From NCBI GenBank assembly GCA_003663345.1, contig QMZU01000006.1, forward strand, positions 1 through 15,743: a DNA stretch of 15,743 nucleotides, read 5' to 3'. The DNA is from Candidatus Aenigmatarchaeota archaeon. GTDB taxonomy: Archaea; Aenigmatarchaeota; Aenigmatarchaeia; PWEA01; B50-G16. Every line of letters starts with the position of its first letter. Positions within the stretch are counted from its first letter, which is position 1. Shown here piece after piece: positions 6,975 to 14,174 of the stretch. The notes beneath the pieces are model-generated. The model searched no databases. It was given only the letters and a program-made list of their open reading frames with translations, and was not told the origin of the DNA. The translations under genes were made by a program, and so were the position numbers.

Positions 6975-8511
6975 GGCGATACCGCTTGACATCTACACAG
7001 GAGGAAGATACGTGGCTGTGATGAACAAAGAGAGAGTCGAGAGCATGAACCTCCACCCACAGGACAGGATTCTCATAAAGTTCGGCTCCGAGGAGGTCGT
7101 GGCGATAATAGATACCACAGAGCGCGGCATTGGAAAGGATGAAATCGGAACTTATAAGGATACCACTGAAAAACTGGGAATCAAAAAAGGAGACCTTGTT
7201 GAGGTTGTTCCGGCAAAACCACCTGAAAGCGTGGAGTTCATCAAGGAGAAGATAAACAACCAGTCCCTGAACTACAAGAAGATATTGAAAATAATAGAGG
7301 ATGTTGTTGAGAGAAATATAACCGACATAGAGCTGGCCTCATTCGTCACAGCTCTCCATCTGAACGGCGTGAGTCTCGAGGAGGCAGAGTACCTGAGCAG
7401 AGCAATGGCAGAGACAGGAAGGATTCTCGAGCTCGGGAAGAAACCTATTTATGATAAACATTCAATAGGTGGTGTTCCGGGAGATAAAACAACAATGCTC
7501 GTGGTGCCGATAGTCGCATCTGCCGGACTGATCATACCCAAGACCTCATCAAAAGCCATCACATCACCGGCGGGAACCGCGAACCGTGTAGGTGTACTCA
7601 CGAATGTGGACCTCACACTTGAAGAGATAAAGGAGGTTGTGGAGAAGACGAACGGGTGTATGGCATGGGGAGGTTCCATGGAGCTTGCGCCTGCAGATGA
7701 CCTTTTGATACAGGTGGAGTACCCCATAGGTGTGGACCCGATGCTTTTACCATCGATAATGGCCAAGAAGAAGAGTGTCGGGGCGGATTATGTTGTGATC
7801 GATATACCGGTTGGAAGGGGTGCGAAGATAAGGACCATGGAGGAGGCGCAGGACTTGGCCGATAGTTTCATAGAACTTGGAAGAAGACTCGGTATGTCGG
7901 TGAGGTGTGGAATAACATATGGTGAACAGCCGATAGGGTACGCGATGGGACCTGCTCTTGAAGCTCTCGAAGCACTCAAAACCCTTATGGGTGACTGGAG
8001 CGCAAAGGACCTCGTGGAGAAGGCCACGTCACTTGCAGGAATGTTGCTTGAACTTTCCGGTGAGCATCGCGGAAAAGAGAAAGCTCTCAAAATTCTCAAA
8101 GAAGGTGTGGCGGAGAAGAAGTTCAGAGAAATAATCGGTGAGCAGGGAGGAGACCCGGATGTGAAGCCCTCGGATATTCAACTCGGGGATAAGGTGGTCC
8201 AGATAAAATCAAACCACAGCGGTCAGGTCCTCTGGCTGAGCAACCCGATACTCTCGGAGATAGCCAGAGCTGCGGGTGCGCCGAAGGATGAAGGAGCTGG
8301 TGTGCTACTCAATAAGAAGGTGAATGACCTCGTGAACAAGGGGGACCTTCTTTTTACTATATACGCTGAATCAGAGAGGAGGATGGACAGAGCTCTTGAG
8401 ATACTTAAAAGAGAAGAACCGGTGATAGTGAGGAAGAAGATAACGGAGAAGATGCTTCTGGAGGAGGTTCCGGGGAAGAAGCAGGAGAGGTTCTTCCTTT
8501 TGGAGAGATAG
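6964..8511 (+). CDS. deoA: AMP phosphorylase (archaeal thymidine phosphorylase family)
   Basis: A 515-residue enzyme that splits AMP with phosphate into adenine and ribose-1,5-bisphosphate, the entry step of the AMP pathway. Residues 1-85 match the extra N-terminal domain of archaeal AMP phosphorylases (LDIYTGGRYVAVMN). The thymidine phosphorylase core follows: residues 164-173 (DKHSIGGVPG) bind phosphate, residues 193-205 are the KTSSKAITSPAGT segment, and the C-terminal domain ends near 503. The frame is open from 6880, but the GTG at 6964 starts at the family N terminus and has AGGTGG seven bases upstream. It overlaps rbcL by 11 bases. The segment after SPAGTA reads Asn-Arg-Val where I recall archaeal and bacterial family members having Asp; this is worth checking but does not make the gene look inactive. 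Confidence 0.94.
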   Translation: MKLKAIPLDIYTGGRYVAVMNKERVESMNLHPQDRILIKFGSEEVVAIIDTTERGIGKDEIGTYKDTTEKLGIKKGDLVEVVPAKPPESVEFIKEKINNQSLNYKKILKIIEDVVERNITDIELASFVTALHLNGVSLEEAEYLSRAMAETGRILELGKKPIYDKHSIGGVPGDKTTMLVVPIVASAGLIIPKTSSKAITSPAGTANRVGVLTNVDLTLEEIKEVVEKTNGCMAWGGSMELAPADDLLIQVEYPIGVDPMLLPSIMAKKKSVGADYVVIDIPVGRGAKIRTMEEAQDLADSFIELGRRLGMSVRCGITYGEQPIGYAMGPALEALEALKTLMGDWSAKDLVEKATSLAGMLLELSGEHRGKEKALKILKEGVAEKKFREIIGEQGGDPDVKPSDIQLGDKVVQIKSNHSGQVLWLSNPILSEIARAAGAPKDEGAGVLLNKKVNDLVNKGDLLFTIYAESERRMDRALEILKREEPVIVRKKITEKMLLEEVPGKKQERFFLLER

Positions 8512-8515
8512 CTGA

Positions 8516-9727
8516 TCACTCTATTATTTTTCCTCTATTAGTTAAATTTAGTATCTCAGGAATTACATCCTTTCCTTCTATTCTTTCAAGAGCACCAAAG
8601 GTTTCGCAGTATTTCTCACCAAAAGCCAGAGTGTCATCCCTTCTCATATCACCGGTCCCGTAAAAAAGTATCGGGACATCATCTCCACTATGGTCTTTAA
8701 TACTGCAGGGGGTTGAGTGGTCACCTGTTATAACCATCAACGCTTTTGTTTTTGACAGGATTCTCATGGCATTATCGATATTTTGGATAAAATTCATCTT
8801 TCCAACAGCATCTCCATCATGACCATACAGGTCCGTACCCTTTATGTGAAGGAAAACAAAATCGAACCTTTTTGTGGCCTTTGAAGCTGTCTTGAATTTT
8901 GCATGAAGGTCAGTGTTCTTCCCTCCTGTTGCCCCTCTGACCTTTAAAATCTTCATTCCAAGGAATCTGCCGACACCTTTATAAAGCCCTGTACCGGCTA
9001 TACAACATGCCTTTAAACCATACCTCCTCTCAAATTCTTCAACCTTTTTATAAGTGCCGGCACCTCTTAGAAGGATGAAATTTGCGGGCAGAAGGTGCTT
9101 TCTCTTGCGCTCTCTGTTTGCTCTATGGTTCTCGAGGATTTTGTGAACTCTTTCAATGTACTTATTCAATACTTTTGCTGTTCTTTTTGCTTCTGGTGAT
9201 AGACTCCTCACCTTTTTGGGCTTTCTATTTGGTTTTCTTGGATCTGAGTCTGTTAATTGAGAGGAGAGGTTCTCCCCGCGCAGAATCAATGCTGCTCTAT
9301 GTTCGGTTCCGGCCTTCAGAATGAATTCAATTCCATCCATCTCCATTCTCAAATCCTTTTCAAAGCATCTAACATCTTTTATTCTACCTGCCCTTCTATC
9401 GATGATTACTCCTTTACTTATAGTCGCAAAATTAACCCGGAAAACCACATCTCCCTCTTTAATTTTTTCACCCGTTCCCAGTGCTTCTAAAGGACCTCTA
9501 CCGGGATAAAAATTGTAATATGGATGATAACCAAGTATTTCAAAATGTGCCGGTCCTGATTCTGGCGTCCACCCAAGGCTAAGAGGACTCATCATTCCAC
9601 ATAATCCTTCCCTTGCAAGATAATTCATGAACGGCGTGGATGCGGCCTCGAGAGGTGTTTCGCCAAAGAACTCCTTACACGGTCTGTCACCGAGACCATC
9701 TAAAATTATTAGAATAGCCCTTTTCAT
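8516..9727 (-). CDS. apgM: 2,3-bisphosphoglycerate-independent phosphoglycerate mutase, archaeal type
   Basis: A 403-residue enzyme of the alkaline phosphatase superfamily that interconverts 3- and 2-phosphoglycerate. Metal and catalytic residues are visible: Asp10 (ILDGLGDRP), nucleophile Ser57 (ESGPAHFEILGY), Asp299 and His303 (KGTDLYGHDGD), Asp336 and His337 (TGDHSTP), and His346. The phosphate loop GRGPLEALG is at residues 77-85. The start at 9727 (MKRAILIILDG) suits the family N terminus and lies about 27 bases from a TATA-like box; an ATG two codons upstream, at 9733, is the alternative. It converges on AMP phosphorylase with only four bases between the stop codons. Functionally it continues the AMP pathway, since RuBisCO makes its substrate. 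Confidence 0.94.
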   Translation of the reverse strand: MKRAILIILDGLGDRPCKEFFGETPLEAASTPFMNYLAREGLCGMMSPLSLGWTPESGPAHFEILGYHPYYNFYPGRGPLEALGTGEKIKEGDVVFRVNFATISKGVIIDRRAGRIKDVRCFEKDLRMEMDGIEFILKAGTEHRAALILRGENLSSQLTDSDPRKPNRKPKKVRSLSPEAKRTAKVLNKYIERVHKILENHRANRERKRKHLLPANFILLRGAGTYKKVEEFERRYGLKACCIAGTGLYKGVGRFLGMKILKVRGATGGKNTDLHAKFKTASKATKRFDFVFLHIKGTDLYGHDGDAVGKMNFIQNIDNAMRILSKTKALMVITGDHSTPCSIKDHSGDDVPILFYGTGDMRRDDTLAFGEKYCETFGALERIEGKDVIPEILNLTNRGKIIE

Positions 9728-9750
9728 TAACATTTCTTTACTCGAGGGTT

Positions 9751-9758
9751 TATTTAAA
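9751..9758 (-). promoter_or_regulatory. TATA-like box for apgM
   Basis: Minus-strand TTTAAATA, centred 27 to 28 bases before the ATG at 9727. This favours 9727 over 9733 as the first codon of a leaderless message. Confidence 0.55.
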
Positions 9759-9772
9759 ATTTGAGATAGTAA

Positions 9773-10723
9773 TTAAATTATACAGACCAATATCATACTG
9801 GTCAGGGCCGTTATCGGGACTGTGAAAACCCAGGTAGTTGTTATTTCTCTAACCGTTCTCCATCTAATCTTTTCACTTGAGACCATCCCTATGCCGAGAA
9901 TTGCTCCTATGAGAATATGTGTTGTGGAGACCGGTATTGCGAGAAATGTGAAGAGTATCACCACAATCGCGGAGCTAAACTGGGAGCAGAAACCTTTCAT
10001 GGGTGTTAGACGGAATATTCCGCGCCCCACGGTTTTCATCACCCTTCCTCCCCAGGTCAGAACACCGATTGCTACACCCACCGCTCCGATCACCATCAAG
10101 AGGTCCGGATTGAAATCAAGACCGACCAGTATCCCCACAGCCTTTGGAACGGAATTCGCGCCAGCACCGAAGCAGAAGAGAGACGCGGAAAGAACCTGCA
10201 GAAGCGCGAACATCCTTTCAATTCTTCTTCTTTCACGAACACCCCTCATTCTGGTGTAAAGAAGATTCCTTATCCCAAGATATACCAGAGCAGCGATGAA
10301 GAGCGAGATGAATGGTGAAAGAATCCAGGAGAGAATTATCTCCACGGTCAGACCCAGATTCAGGTTCATGCCGGCCCCTATCCCCACACCTATCAATGAG
10401 CCTATCAGTGAATGACTCAACGATATCGGCACCCTCTTATAGGTAGCGTAAAATATCCAGAGGGATGTTGAAAGGAGAACAATACAGATAACCTCAACAC
10501 TCATAACCTCCTGAGGCACCATTTTCATGCCTATTGTTCCCATCACAGCTCCACCAAAGGTCAGCGCTCCGAACAGCTGAAAAAACGATGCGAGGAGAGT
10601 TGCCTTTCTGACCCGGAGCGCCCCGGAACCGACAGACGTGCTCATTGCGTTTGCAAGGTCATTCGCACCGAGGTTCCAGGCAAGGAAGAGACCTAGAAAC
10701 AGCGGAACGAGAACCTCCAGCAT
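9773..10723 (-). CDS. PiT family inorganic phosphate transporter
   Basis: A 316-residue membrane protein of the PiT family (cation-coupled phosphate uptake) with about ten hydrophobic segments. The first signature is intact (WNLGANDLANAMSTSVG, residues 15-31), with Asn and Asp placed for ion and phosphate binding. The second repeat signature reads FGAGANSVPKAVG, so the usual Asp and second Asn of GANDVANA are replaced. Near the C terminus IPVSTTHILIG matches the family STTH motif; KRVPISLSHSLIG is its counterpart in the first half. The frame is open from 10846, but the ATG at 10723 starts directly before the first helix; a GTG three codons earlier is possible. It is divergent from a PhoU-like gene, a usual PiT partner. 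Phosphate supply for AMP phosphorolysis is a plausible role. Confidence 0.9.
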   Translation of the reverse strand: MLEVLVPLFLGLFLAWNLGANDLANAMSTSVGSGALRVRKATLLASFFQLFGALTFGGAVMGTIGMKMVPQEVMSVEVICIVLLSTSLWIFYATYKRVPISLSHSLIGSLIGVGIGAGMNLNLGLTVEIILSWILSPFISLFIAALVYLGIRNLLYTRMRGVRERRRIERMFALLQVLSASLFCFGAGANSVPKAVGILVGLDFNPDLLMVIGAVGVAIGVLTWGGRVMKTVGRGIFRLTPMKGFCSQFSSAIVVILFTFLAIPVSTTHILIGAILGIGMVSSEKIRWRTVREITTTWVFTVPITALTSMILVCII

Positions 10724-10733
10724 CTGTATCACA

Positions 10734-10741
10734 TTTATATT
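10734..10741 (+). promoter_or_regulatory. TATA-like box for the PhoU-like gene
   Basis: TTTATATT, centred about 27 bases before the ATG at 10764, which supports that start over the longer open frame from 10638. It lies in the 40-base gap shared with the divergent PiT gene. Confidence 0.55.
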
Positions 10742-10751
10742 GAAGTTTTCC

Positions 10752-10760
10752 TTAAATAAA
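10752..10760 (-). promoter_or_regulatory. TATA-like box for the PiT gene
   Basis: Minus-strand TTTATTTAA centred at 10756, predicting transcription from about 10729 and a leader of about six bases before the ATG at 10723. The PiT and PhoU-like promoters face apart and are interleaved within 40 bases. Confidence 0.45.
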
Positions 10761-10763
10761 GTT

Positions 10764-11417
10764 ATGAAGTTCTGGAGACCGCCAATATCCCTTGGCAGGG
10801 AGGAGGATATAAACAAAGAGTTCGCACTTTTTCTCAACGAGGTCACAAAGGCTGTGGAGCGCCTTCAGGACTCGGTTCTTGTGTTTTCTTTGGGAAATCT
10901 GGAAAAAGCCAGAGAGTTCGCGAAAAAAATATCAGAACATGAGGCGAAGGCAGATGAGCACCGGAGAAGGGTGGAGAAGATGCTCTACAGTGAAGGGTTT
11001 CTTCCATATGACAGGTCCGATAAGGTGGCTCTAACGGAGATGCTGGACGATATAGCTGATGCGGCGGAAATAACAGCAAATTTCTGCACCCTCAGAAAGG
11101 TGGATATGCCAGATGATTTGAAAGACCTGTATGACAAGCTCAGCAGAAAGGTACAGGATGCCATGAGGAACCTGAAGAGCGCGGTAGTGATTATGGATGA
11201 CAACCTTGCAGAAGCCATAAAGCTCATAGGCGCTGTCGAGGAGGACAGGAAAGAGGCAAGGAAAATAACACACCAGATACTGGAGAAACTCTTCTCGGAC
11301 AAGATGGACCCCACAACCATAATATTCCTGAAAGAGCTGGCCTACAGATTGATGAGAGTTGCAGATATGGCTGAAGAGGCCAGTGACAGGCTCTCGATAA
11401 TGGCTGCAAGGATATAA
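10764..11417 (+). CDS. PhoU-like regulator of phosphate transport, DUF47 family
   Basis: A 217-residue, all-helical cytosolic protein of the DUF47/PhoU-like family. Such proteins are commonly encoded beside PiT transporters and are thought to control them. It has acidic clusters typical of PhoU metal sites: Glu58, Glu60 and Asp63 (SEHEAKADEHRR), Asp95, Asp96 and Asp99 (EMLDDIADAAE), and Asp201, Glu204 and Asp208 in the last helix (RVADMAEEASDRL). The ATG at 10764 starts MKFWRPPISLGRE and sits 27 bases after a TATA-like box; the upstream frame is the complement of the PiT N-terminal coding region and is not expected to be translated. The divergent PiT gene is the probable partner. Confidence 0.9.
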   Translation: MKFWRPPISLGREEDINKEFALFLNEVTKAVERLQDSVLVFSLGNLEKAREFAKKISEHEAKADEHRRRVEKMLYSEGFLPYDRSDKVALTEMLDDIADAAEITANFCTLRKVDMPDDLKDLYDKLSRKVQDAMRNLKSAVVIMDDNLAEAIKLIGAVEEDRKEARKITHQILEKLFSDKMDPTTIIFLKELAYRLMRVADMAEEASDRLSIMAARI

Positions 11418-11458
11418 AAAGAAAGAAATTGGCCGGTCACTTCTTTGCGATCACTACA

Positions 11459-11755
11459 TCACTTGGCCAGAGTTATTGTTATTGAAGAGACGTTTATGTT
11501 CTCACCGTCCTCTGTGGTGATCTCTTCTGTATCTATGGTGATGTCCTTGATTTTGGCATCCTCGACAAACCTTTTCCTCGTTATCTCTGCAACATCCACC
11601 GCTCTCGAGATGGCTTTTCCTCTTGCCTTGATCTGGACCTCCTTGTTCCCTTCGCTGAACTGCGTCACCGCAGCGAGGACGTAACTCATTGTGGGCTTCT
11701 TTCCCACAAGAACAACGTTCTCTTCTGCCTTCTTGGCTTCTTTCTTTGCTGCCAT
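11459..11755 (-). CDS. albA: Alba family chromatin / nucleic-acid-binding protein
   Basis: A 98-residue Alba protein, an abundant dimeric archaeal DNA- and RNA-binding protein. A Lys/Glu-rich tail (residues 1-12) precedes the Alba fold: [16 protein letters not shown] at 16-31, [17 protein letters not shown] at 42-58 with the DNA-contacting Lys/Arg residues, and the beta hairpin [17 protein letters not shown] at 78-94. It has a strong ribosome-binding site (GGGGGTGA, 11763-11770) seven bases before the ATG and a predicted leader of about 20 to 35 bases. This differs from the leaderless neighbours and fits high expression. It is convergent with the PhoU-like gene. Confidence 0.95.
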   Translation of the reverse strand: MAAKKEAKKAEENVVLVGKKPTMSYVLAAVTQFSEGNKEVQIKARGKAISRAVDVAEITRKRFVEDAKIKDITIDTEEITTEDGENINVSSITITLAK

Positions 11756-11762
11756 TCATTCT

Positions 11763-11770
11763 TCACCCCC
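11763..11770 (-). promoter_or_regulatory. Strong ribosome-binding site for Alba
   Basis: Minus-strand GGGGGTGA, seven bases before the ATG at 11755. It selects this ATG over the out-of-frame ATG at 11759. It is the longest Shine-Dalgarno match I noticed in the window. Confidence 0.7.
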
Positions 11771-11795
11771 TGTATTCCTTAAACTGATACACAGG

Positions 11796-11820
11796 AAATA
11801 ATAAAAAAATTAAATATTTA
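11796..11820 (-). promoter_or_regulatory. AT-rich probable promoter of Alba
   Basis: Minus-strand run holding TAAATATTTA and a T-rich stretch. Either could be the TATA box, placing the transcript start between about 11776 and 11788. The exact box cannot be chosen by eye. Confidence 0.4.
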
Positions 11821-11852
11821 AAAGCTTTCCCTGAACACTTGTTTCTGGCCGT

Positions 11853-12167
11853 TTACGTAATAACGCAACCACATGCTCTTCTGATGTCGTCATCTGGAGC
11901 ACCGGTACACGCGGCTCCACTCAGACCGTTCATAGTGCAGTATGCATCTCTGAGTCCAGTGATGGTGTCCGGGTCTTTTGAACAGTCATTTACCAACGCT
12001 CCACATGCCTTGTTGAAATCTGCTCTTGCTTTCTGAACCTCTGCTCCTGGTGTGAACGCTCCCATGAAAAATGCCACTATCGCTAGAAGTACTATTATCG
12101 CTATAGCCAGAATTACAAGTGTGTTTATTGGCAGTGAAACTCCTTTTCTCCCTACCATACTGTTCAC
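11853..12167 (-). CDS. Archaeal type IV pilin-like protein, six cysteines
   Basis: A 104-residue secreted protein. The leader ends in Arg-Lys-Gly (residues 7-9) followed by VSLPINTLVIL and a hydrophobic helix to about residue 36, the layout of an archaeal prepilin cut after Gly9 with the helix used for filament assembly. The mature domain of about 65 residues has Cys at 55, 62, 77, 87, 99 and 101, enough for three disulfides. The start is a GTG at 12167 whose promoter box lies about 28 bases upstream; the ATG at 12158 (MVGRKGVS) is equally possible. Adhesive or structural pilus subunit is an inference from the N terminus; I recognise no named family for the rest. Confidence 0.75.
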   Translation of the reverse strand: MNSMVGRKGVSLPINTLVILAIAIIVLLAIVAFFMGAFTPGAEVQKARADFNKACGALVNDCSKDPDTITGLRDAYCTMNGLSGAACTGAPDDDIRRACGCVIT

Positions 12168-12191
12168 TTTTATACATTTTTGGAGATTTTA

Positions 12192-12199
12192 TATATAAA
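12192..12199 (-). promoter_or_regulatory. TATA-like box for the six-Cys pilin gene
   Basis: Minus-strand TTTATATA within a longer alternating run, about 28 bases before the GTG at 12167. It suggests a separate transcript for this pilin. Confidence 0.55.
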
Positions 12200-12226
12200 G
12201 GTTTTCTATTGGGATTAAAATAGGAA

Positions 12227-12559
12227 TCAGGTGCAGCAGTAATTTTCTATATTTGTTATCACCCAAACTAATCCCAAACCAGGAATGTTTACTCTTGATG
12301 TACCCATTCCATATTTATTCCTACACTCTTCATTTATATTATCGTAAGCAAATTTCCTGCAGTCATCGGTCGGATCCGGACAACATCCTCTTGTGTTGAA
12401 TGTCAGGCAAAAGTTCCTCAACTGTGCTTGGCAGTCTATATTTTTCGATGTGCCGGGCCATACGCCGCTGAAAAGGGCAATCATAGCCATCAGAACAAAT
12501 ATGGCAAGAACAAGGATTATCAGTGCGTTAACAGTTATAGATATGCCCTTCACGTTCAT
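12227..12559 (-). CDS. Archaeal type IV pilin-like protein, eight-cysteine module
   Basis: A 110-residue protein. The leader MNVKG is cut by prediction after Gly5, then ISITVNALIILVLAIFVL forms the assembly helix. Cys lie at 43, 51, 59, 60, 67, 79, 108 and 109: C-x7-C-x7-CC-x6-C-x11-C and a final CC near the C terminus. The same order, with nearly the same first spacings, occurs in the glycosidase fusion encoded just upstream, so the two are probably paralogues in their first 90 residues. The frame is open from 12598, but the ATG at 12559 is the family-like start and has a TATA-like box 27 bases upstream. It could be a pilus subunit that co-assembles with the fusion protein. Confidence 0.75.
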   Translation of the reverse strand: MNVKGISITVNALIILVLAIFVLMAMIALFSGVWPGTSKNIDCQAQLRNFCLTFNTRGCCPDPTDDCRKFAYDNINEECRNKYGMGTSRVNIPGLGLVWVITNIENYCCT

Positions 12560-12582
12560 CACTTTATTTTTCACGCTCTGGA

Positions 12583-12590
12583 TATTTAAA
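12583..12590 (-). promoter_or_regulatory. TATA-like box for the eight-Cys pilin gene
   Basis: Minus-strand TTTAAATA, centred 27 bases before the ATG at 12559 and immediately after the stop codon of the glycosidase fusion gene. This pilin can be transcribed separately from the operon upstream. Confidence 0.6.
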
Positions 12591-12591
12591 A

Positions 12592-14166
12592 TTAACACGA
12601 GTCATTCTGTATACAATCCTTCAGGGTCTGGAATGACGGTTTGGGCTGGAGGGTGTTTATATCTATGAGTCCAAAATTGGTATCACCGGTGTAAAGCATG
12701 TAGTAACATGCTATGAAGTCGTTGAGTTTATGGTGTTTAACTGATGACTTAAGCTCCGGAATATATTTTCTTATCCATTTACTCTGATCCTGCTCTGTGC
12801 CAGGCAGATTGCCGCAACATCCTGTTTCCATTATACTTAACCTTTTTCCGTATGCCGGGCTGGTTGAATTATCAATGAATTTGTCCACCATATCATCTAC
12901 AGTTTCATATATTGAGGGTGAGAACCATACCTCTGGATATGGATCGGGCCCTATGATGTCTATGTAATCCAGAGCACCATTGTTACCGAGGTCTCTCAAA
13001 TAGTTGATGTAACCACCACTCCAAACAAATGGATTTATAATTGTAAAGTAATTTCCATCACCTTCTTCTATTCCATCTCTCATATACATATATGCGGTTG
13101 GCTCTTCATCTGTTGAAAACCATTCGTGATGTGCAGTATCCTCCTCATTAGAAAGCTGATAATAATCAATCAGATCACCGTACTCGGTGGCAACCCTTTT
13201 TGAATATTCTTTTAGTTCTTTCCAGAAACTATTTATGTCGGAGCCCTTCAGATTATCCGCCCAGGCAGGGCTTCTGGCTCTCACCCCTATAACGGCTATT
13301 ATTTCAAAACCTTCTGATTTCAGTTTCTCGAAGATGTTCCTGTAAGCATTTATGGCATGCTGATTCCATGCATTGTTGCCGGGCTCTAGATGCTTCCAGT
13401 TTATATCAATCCTCACGTACTTGACCCCCAAATCTTTCATCTTCTCTATGGCGGTATTCAGATACCTGTTTGTGTTCACATCAACGCTCCAGTCACCGGG
13501 CACATACCCGTCATCTGAACCAACTCCCCAGAAATTCTCGGGATGCATGCACATGCACCACGCTATCTCTTCCACCACATATATGGTTACAGTATCCGTA
13601 TCGGTGTTTCCATCATTGTCGGTCACGAGTAAGGTAACGGTGTACTTTCCGGTTGTTGTGTAAGTATGGGTTGTGGTTCCTGTAGCAGAAGAAAAATCAA
13701 AACTTCCGTCACCGTCAAAATCCCATTTATAATCCACTATATTTCCGTCAGAGTCCGAGGAATAGGTGCTCCCGTCAAAATAGACAGTCTCACCCACACT
13801 TACCGTCAGAACCTTGTCAGTTGGATTTGGAGAGGTTCCTACGCGGGCATCAGCCTCAGGAACACTTCCAACCAGACCAGCACCACCGGAAGAACCTGCA
13901 CCTTCGAAACAGCAGTTTTTGAGATTATACGTAATTGTGCATATAACTGGAAGAGATAGTGACCGGCATTCGACCTTTGAACTGTCCTCGCAACATCCCT
14001 TTAACATATACTCTATACAGAGTTTCTTATACTCCTTATGGCAATCGACCGTTTTTTCACTCGGTTTGGCGGTGCCAATGAAGAGCGCTGCACTGGAACC
14101 CAAGACAATCATTGCTAAGAGTATAAGGACCAAAGAGTTTATGGTCAGTGACGTTCCTTTAAACAT
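12592..14166 (-). CDS. Pilin-like / PKD / glycoside hydrolase (clan GH-A-like) fusion protein
   Basis: A 524-residue multidomain secreted protein. Residues 1-31 are a prepilin-like leader (MFKG) and hydrophobic helix (TSLTINSLVLILLAM). Residues 42-86 hold eight Cys (42, 50, 58, 59, 67, 76, 85, 86). A Gly/Ser linker leads to a PKD domain, about residues 108-199, with the WDFDGDGS and TYTTTGKYTVTL signatures. Residues 201-524 look like a TIM-barrel glycoside hydrolase: KYVRIDINWKHLEP at 249-262, a conserved Asn340-Glu341 after strand 4 (YYQLSNEE, acid/base) and Glu447 after strand 7 (LSIMETG, nucleophile). The family (GH5, GH39 or similar) and substrate are not clear. The frame is open from 14208; the ATG at 14166, eight bases after the preceding stop, gives the pilin-like start. 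It is probably the last gene of an operon and displayed outside the cell. Confidence 0.82.
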   Translation of the reverse strand: MFKGTSLTINSLVLILLAMIVLGSSAALFIGTAKPSEKTVDCHKEYKKLCIEYMLKGCCEDSSKVECRSLSLPVICTITYNLKNCCFEGAGSSGGAGLVGSVPEADARVGTSPNPTDKVLTVSVGETVYFDGSTYSSDSDGNIVDYKWDFDGDGSFDFSSATGTTTHTYTTTGKYTVTLLVTDNDGNTDTDTVTIYVVEEIAWCMCMHPENFWGVGSDDGYVPGDWSVDVNTNRYLNTAIEKMKDLGVKYVRIDINWKHLEPGNNAWNQHAINAYRNIFEKLKSEGFEIIAVIGVRARSPAWADNLKGSDINSFWKELKEYSKRVATEYGDLIDYYQLSNEEDTAHHEWFSTDEEPTAYMYMRDGIEEGDGNYFTIINPFVWSGGYINYLRDLGNNGALDYIDIIGPDPYPEVWFSPSIYETVDDMVDKFIDNSTSPAYGKRLSIMETGCCGNLPGTEQDQSKWIRKYIPELKSSVKHHKLNDFIACYYMLYTGDTNFGLIDINTLQPKPSFQTLKDCIQNDSC

Positions 14167-14174
14167 AATATACA

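Noticed and set aside
9822..10259. A 145-codon plus-strand frame opposite the phosphate transporter
   Set aside because: It has no motif, no ribosome-binding site and is antisense to transmembrane coding sequence; it is a shadow of the real gene.
11422..11446. Possible hairpin terminator between the PhoU-like gene and Alba (AAAGAA ... TTCTTT)
   Set aside because: The stem is only six A/T-rich pairs with a 13-base loop, too weak to call, though the convergent gap is where a terminator is expected.
11441..11467. A +1-frame continuation of Alba that would add SDVVIAKK before the next stop
   Set aside because: The ending looks plausible by eye, but Alba is already full length at its own stop and no slippery sequence is visible; chance is the simpler reading.
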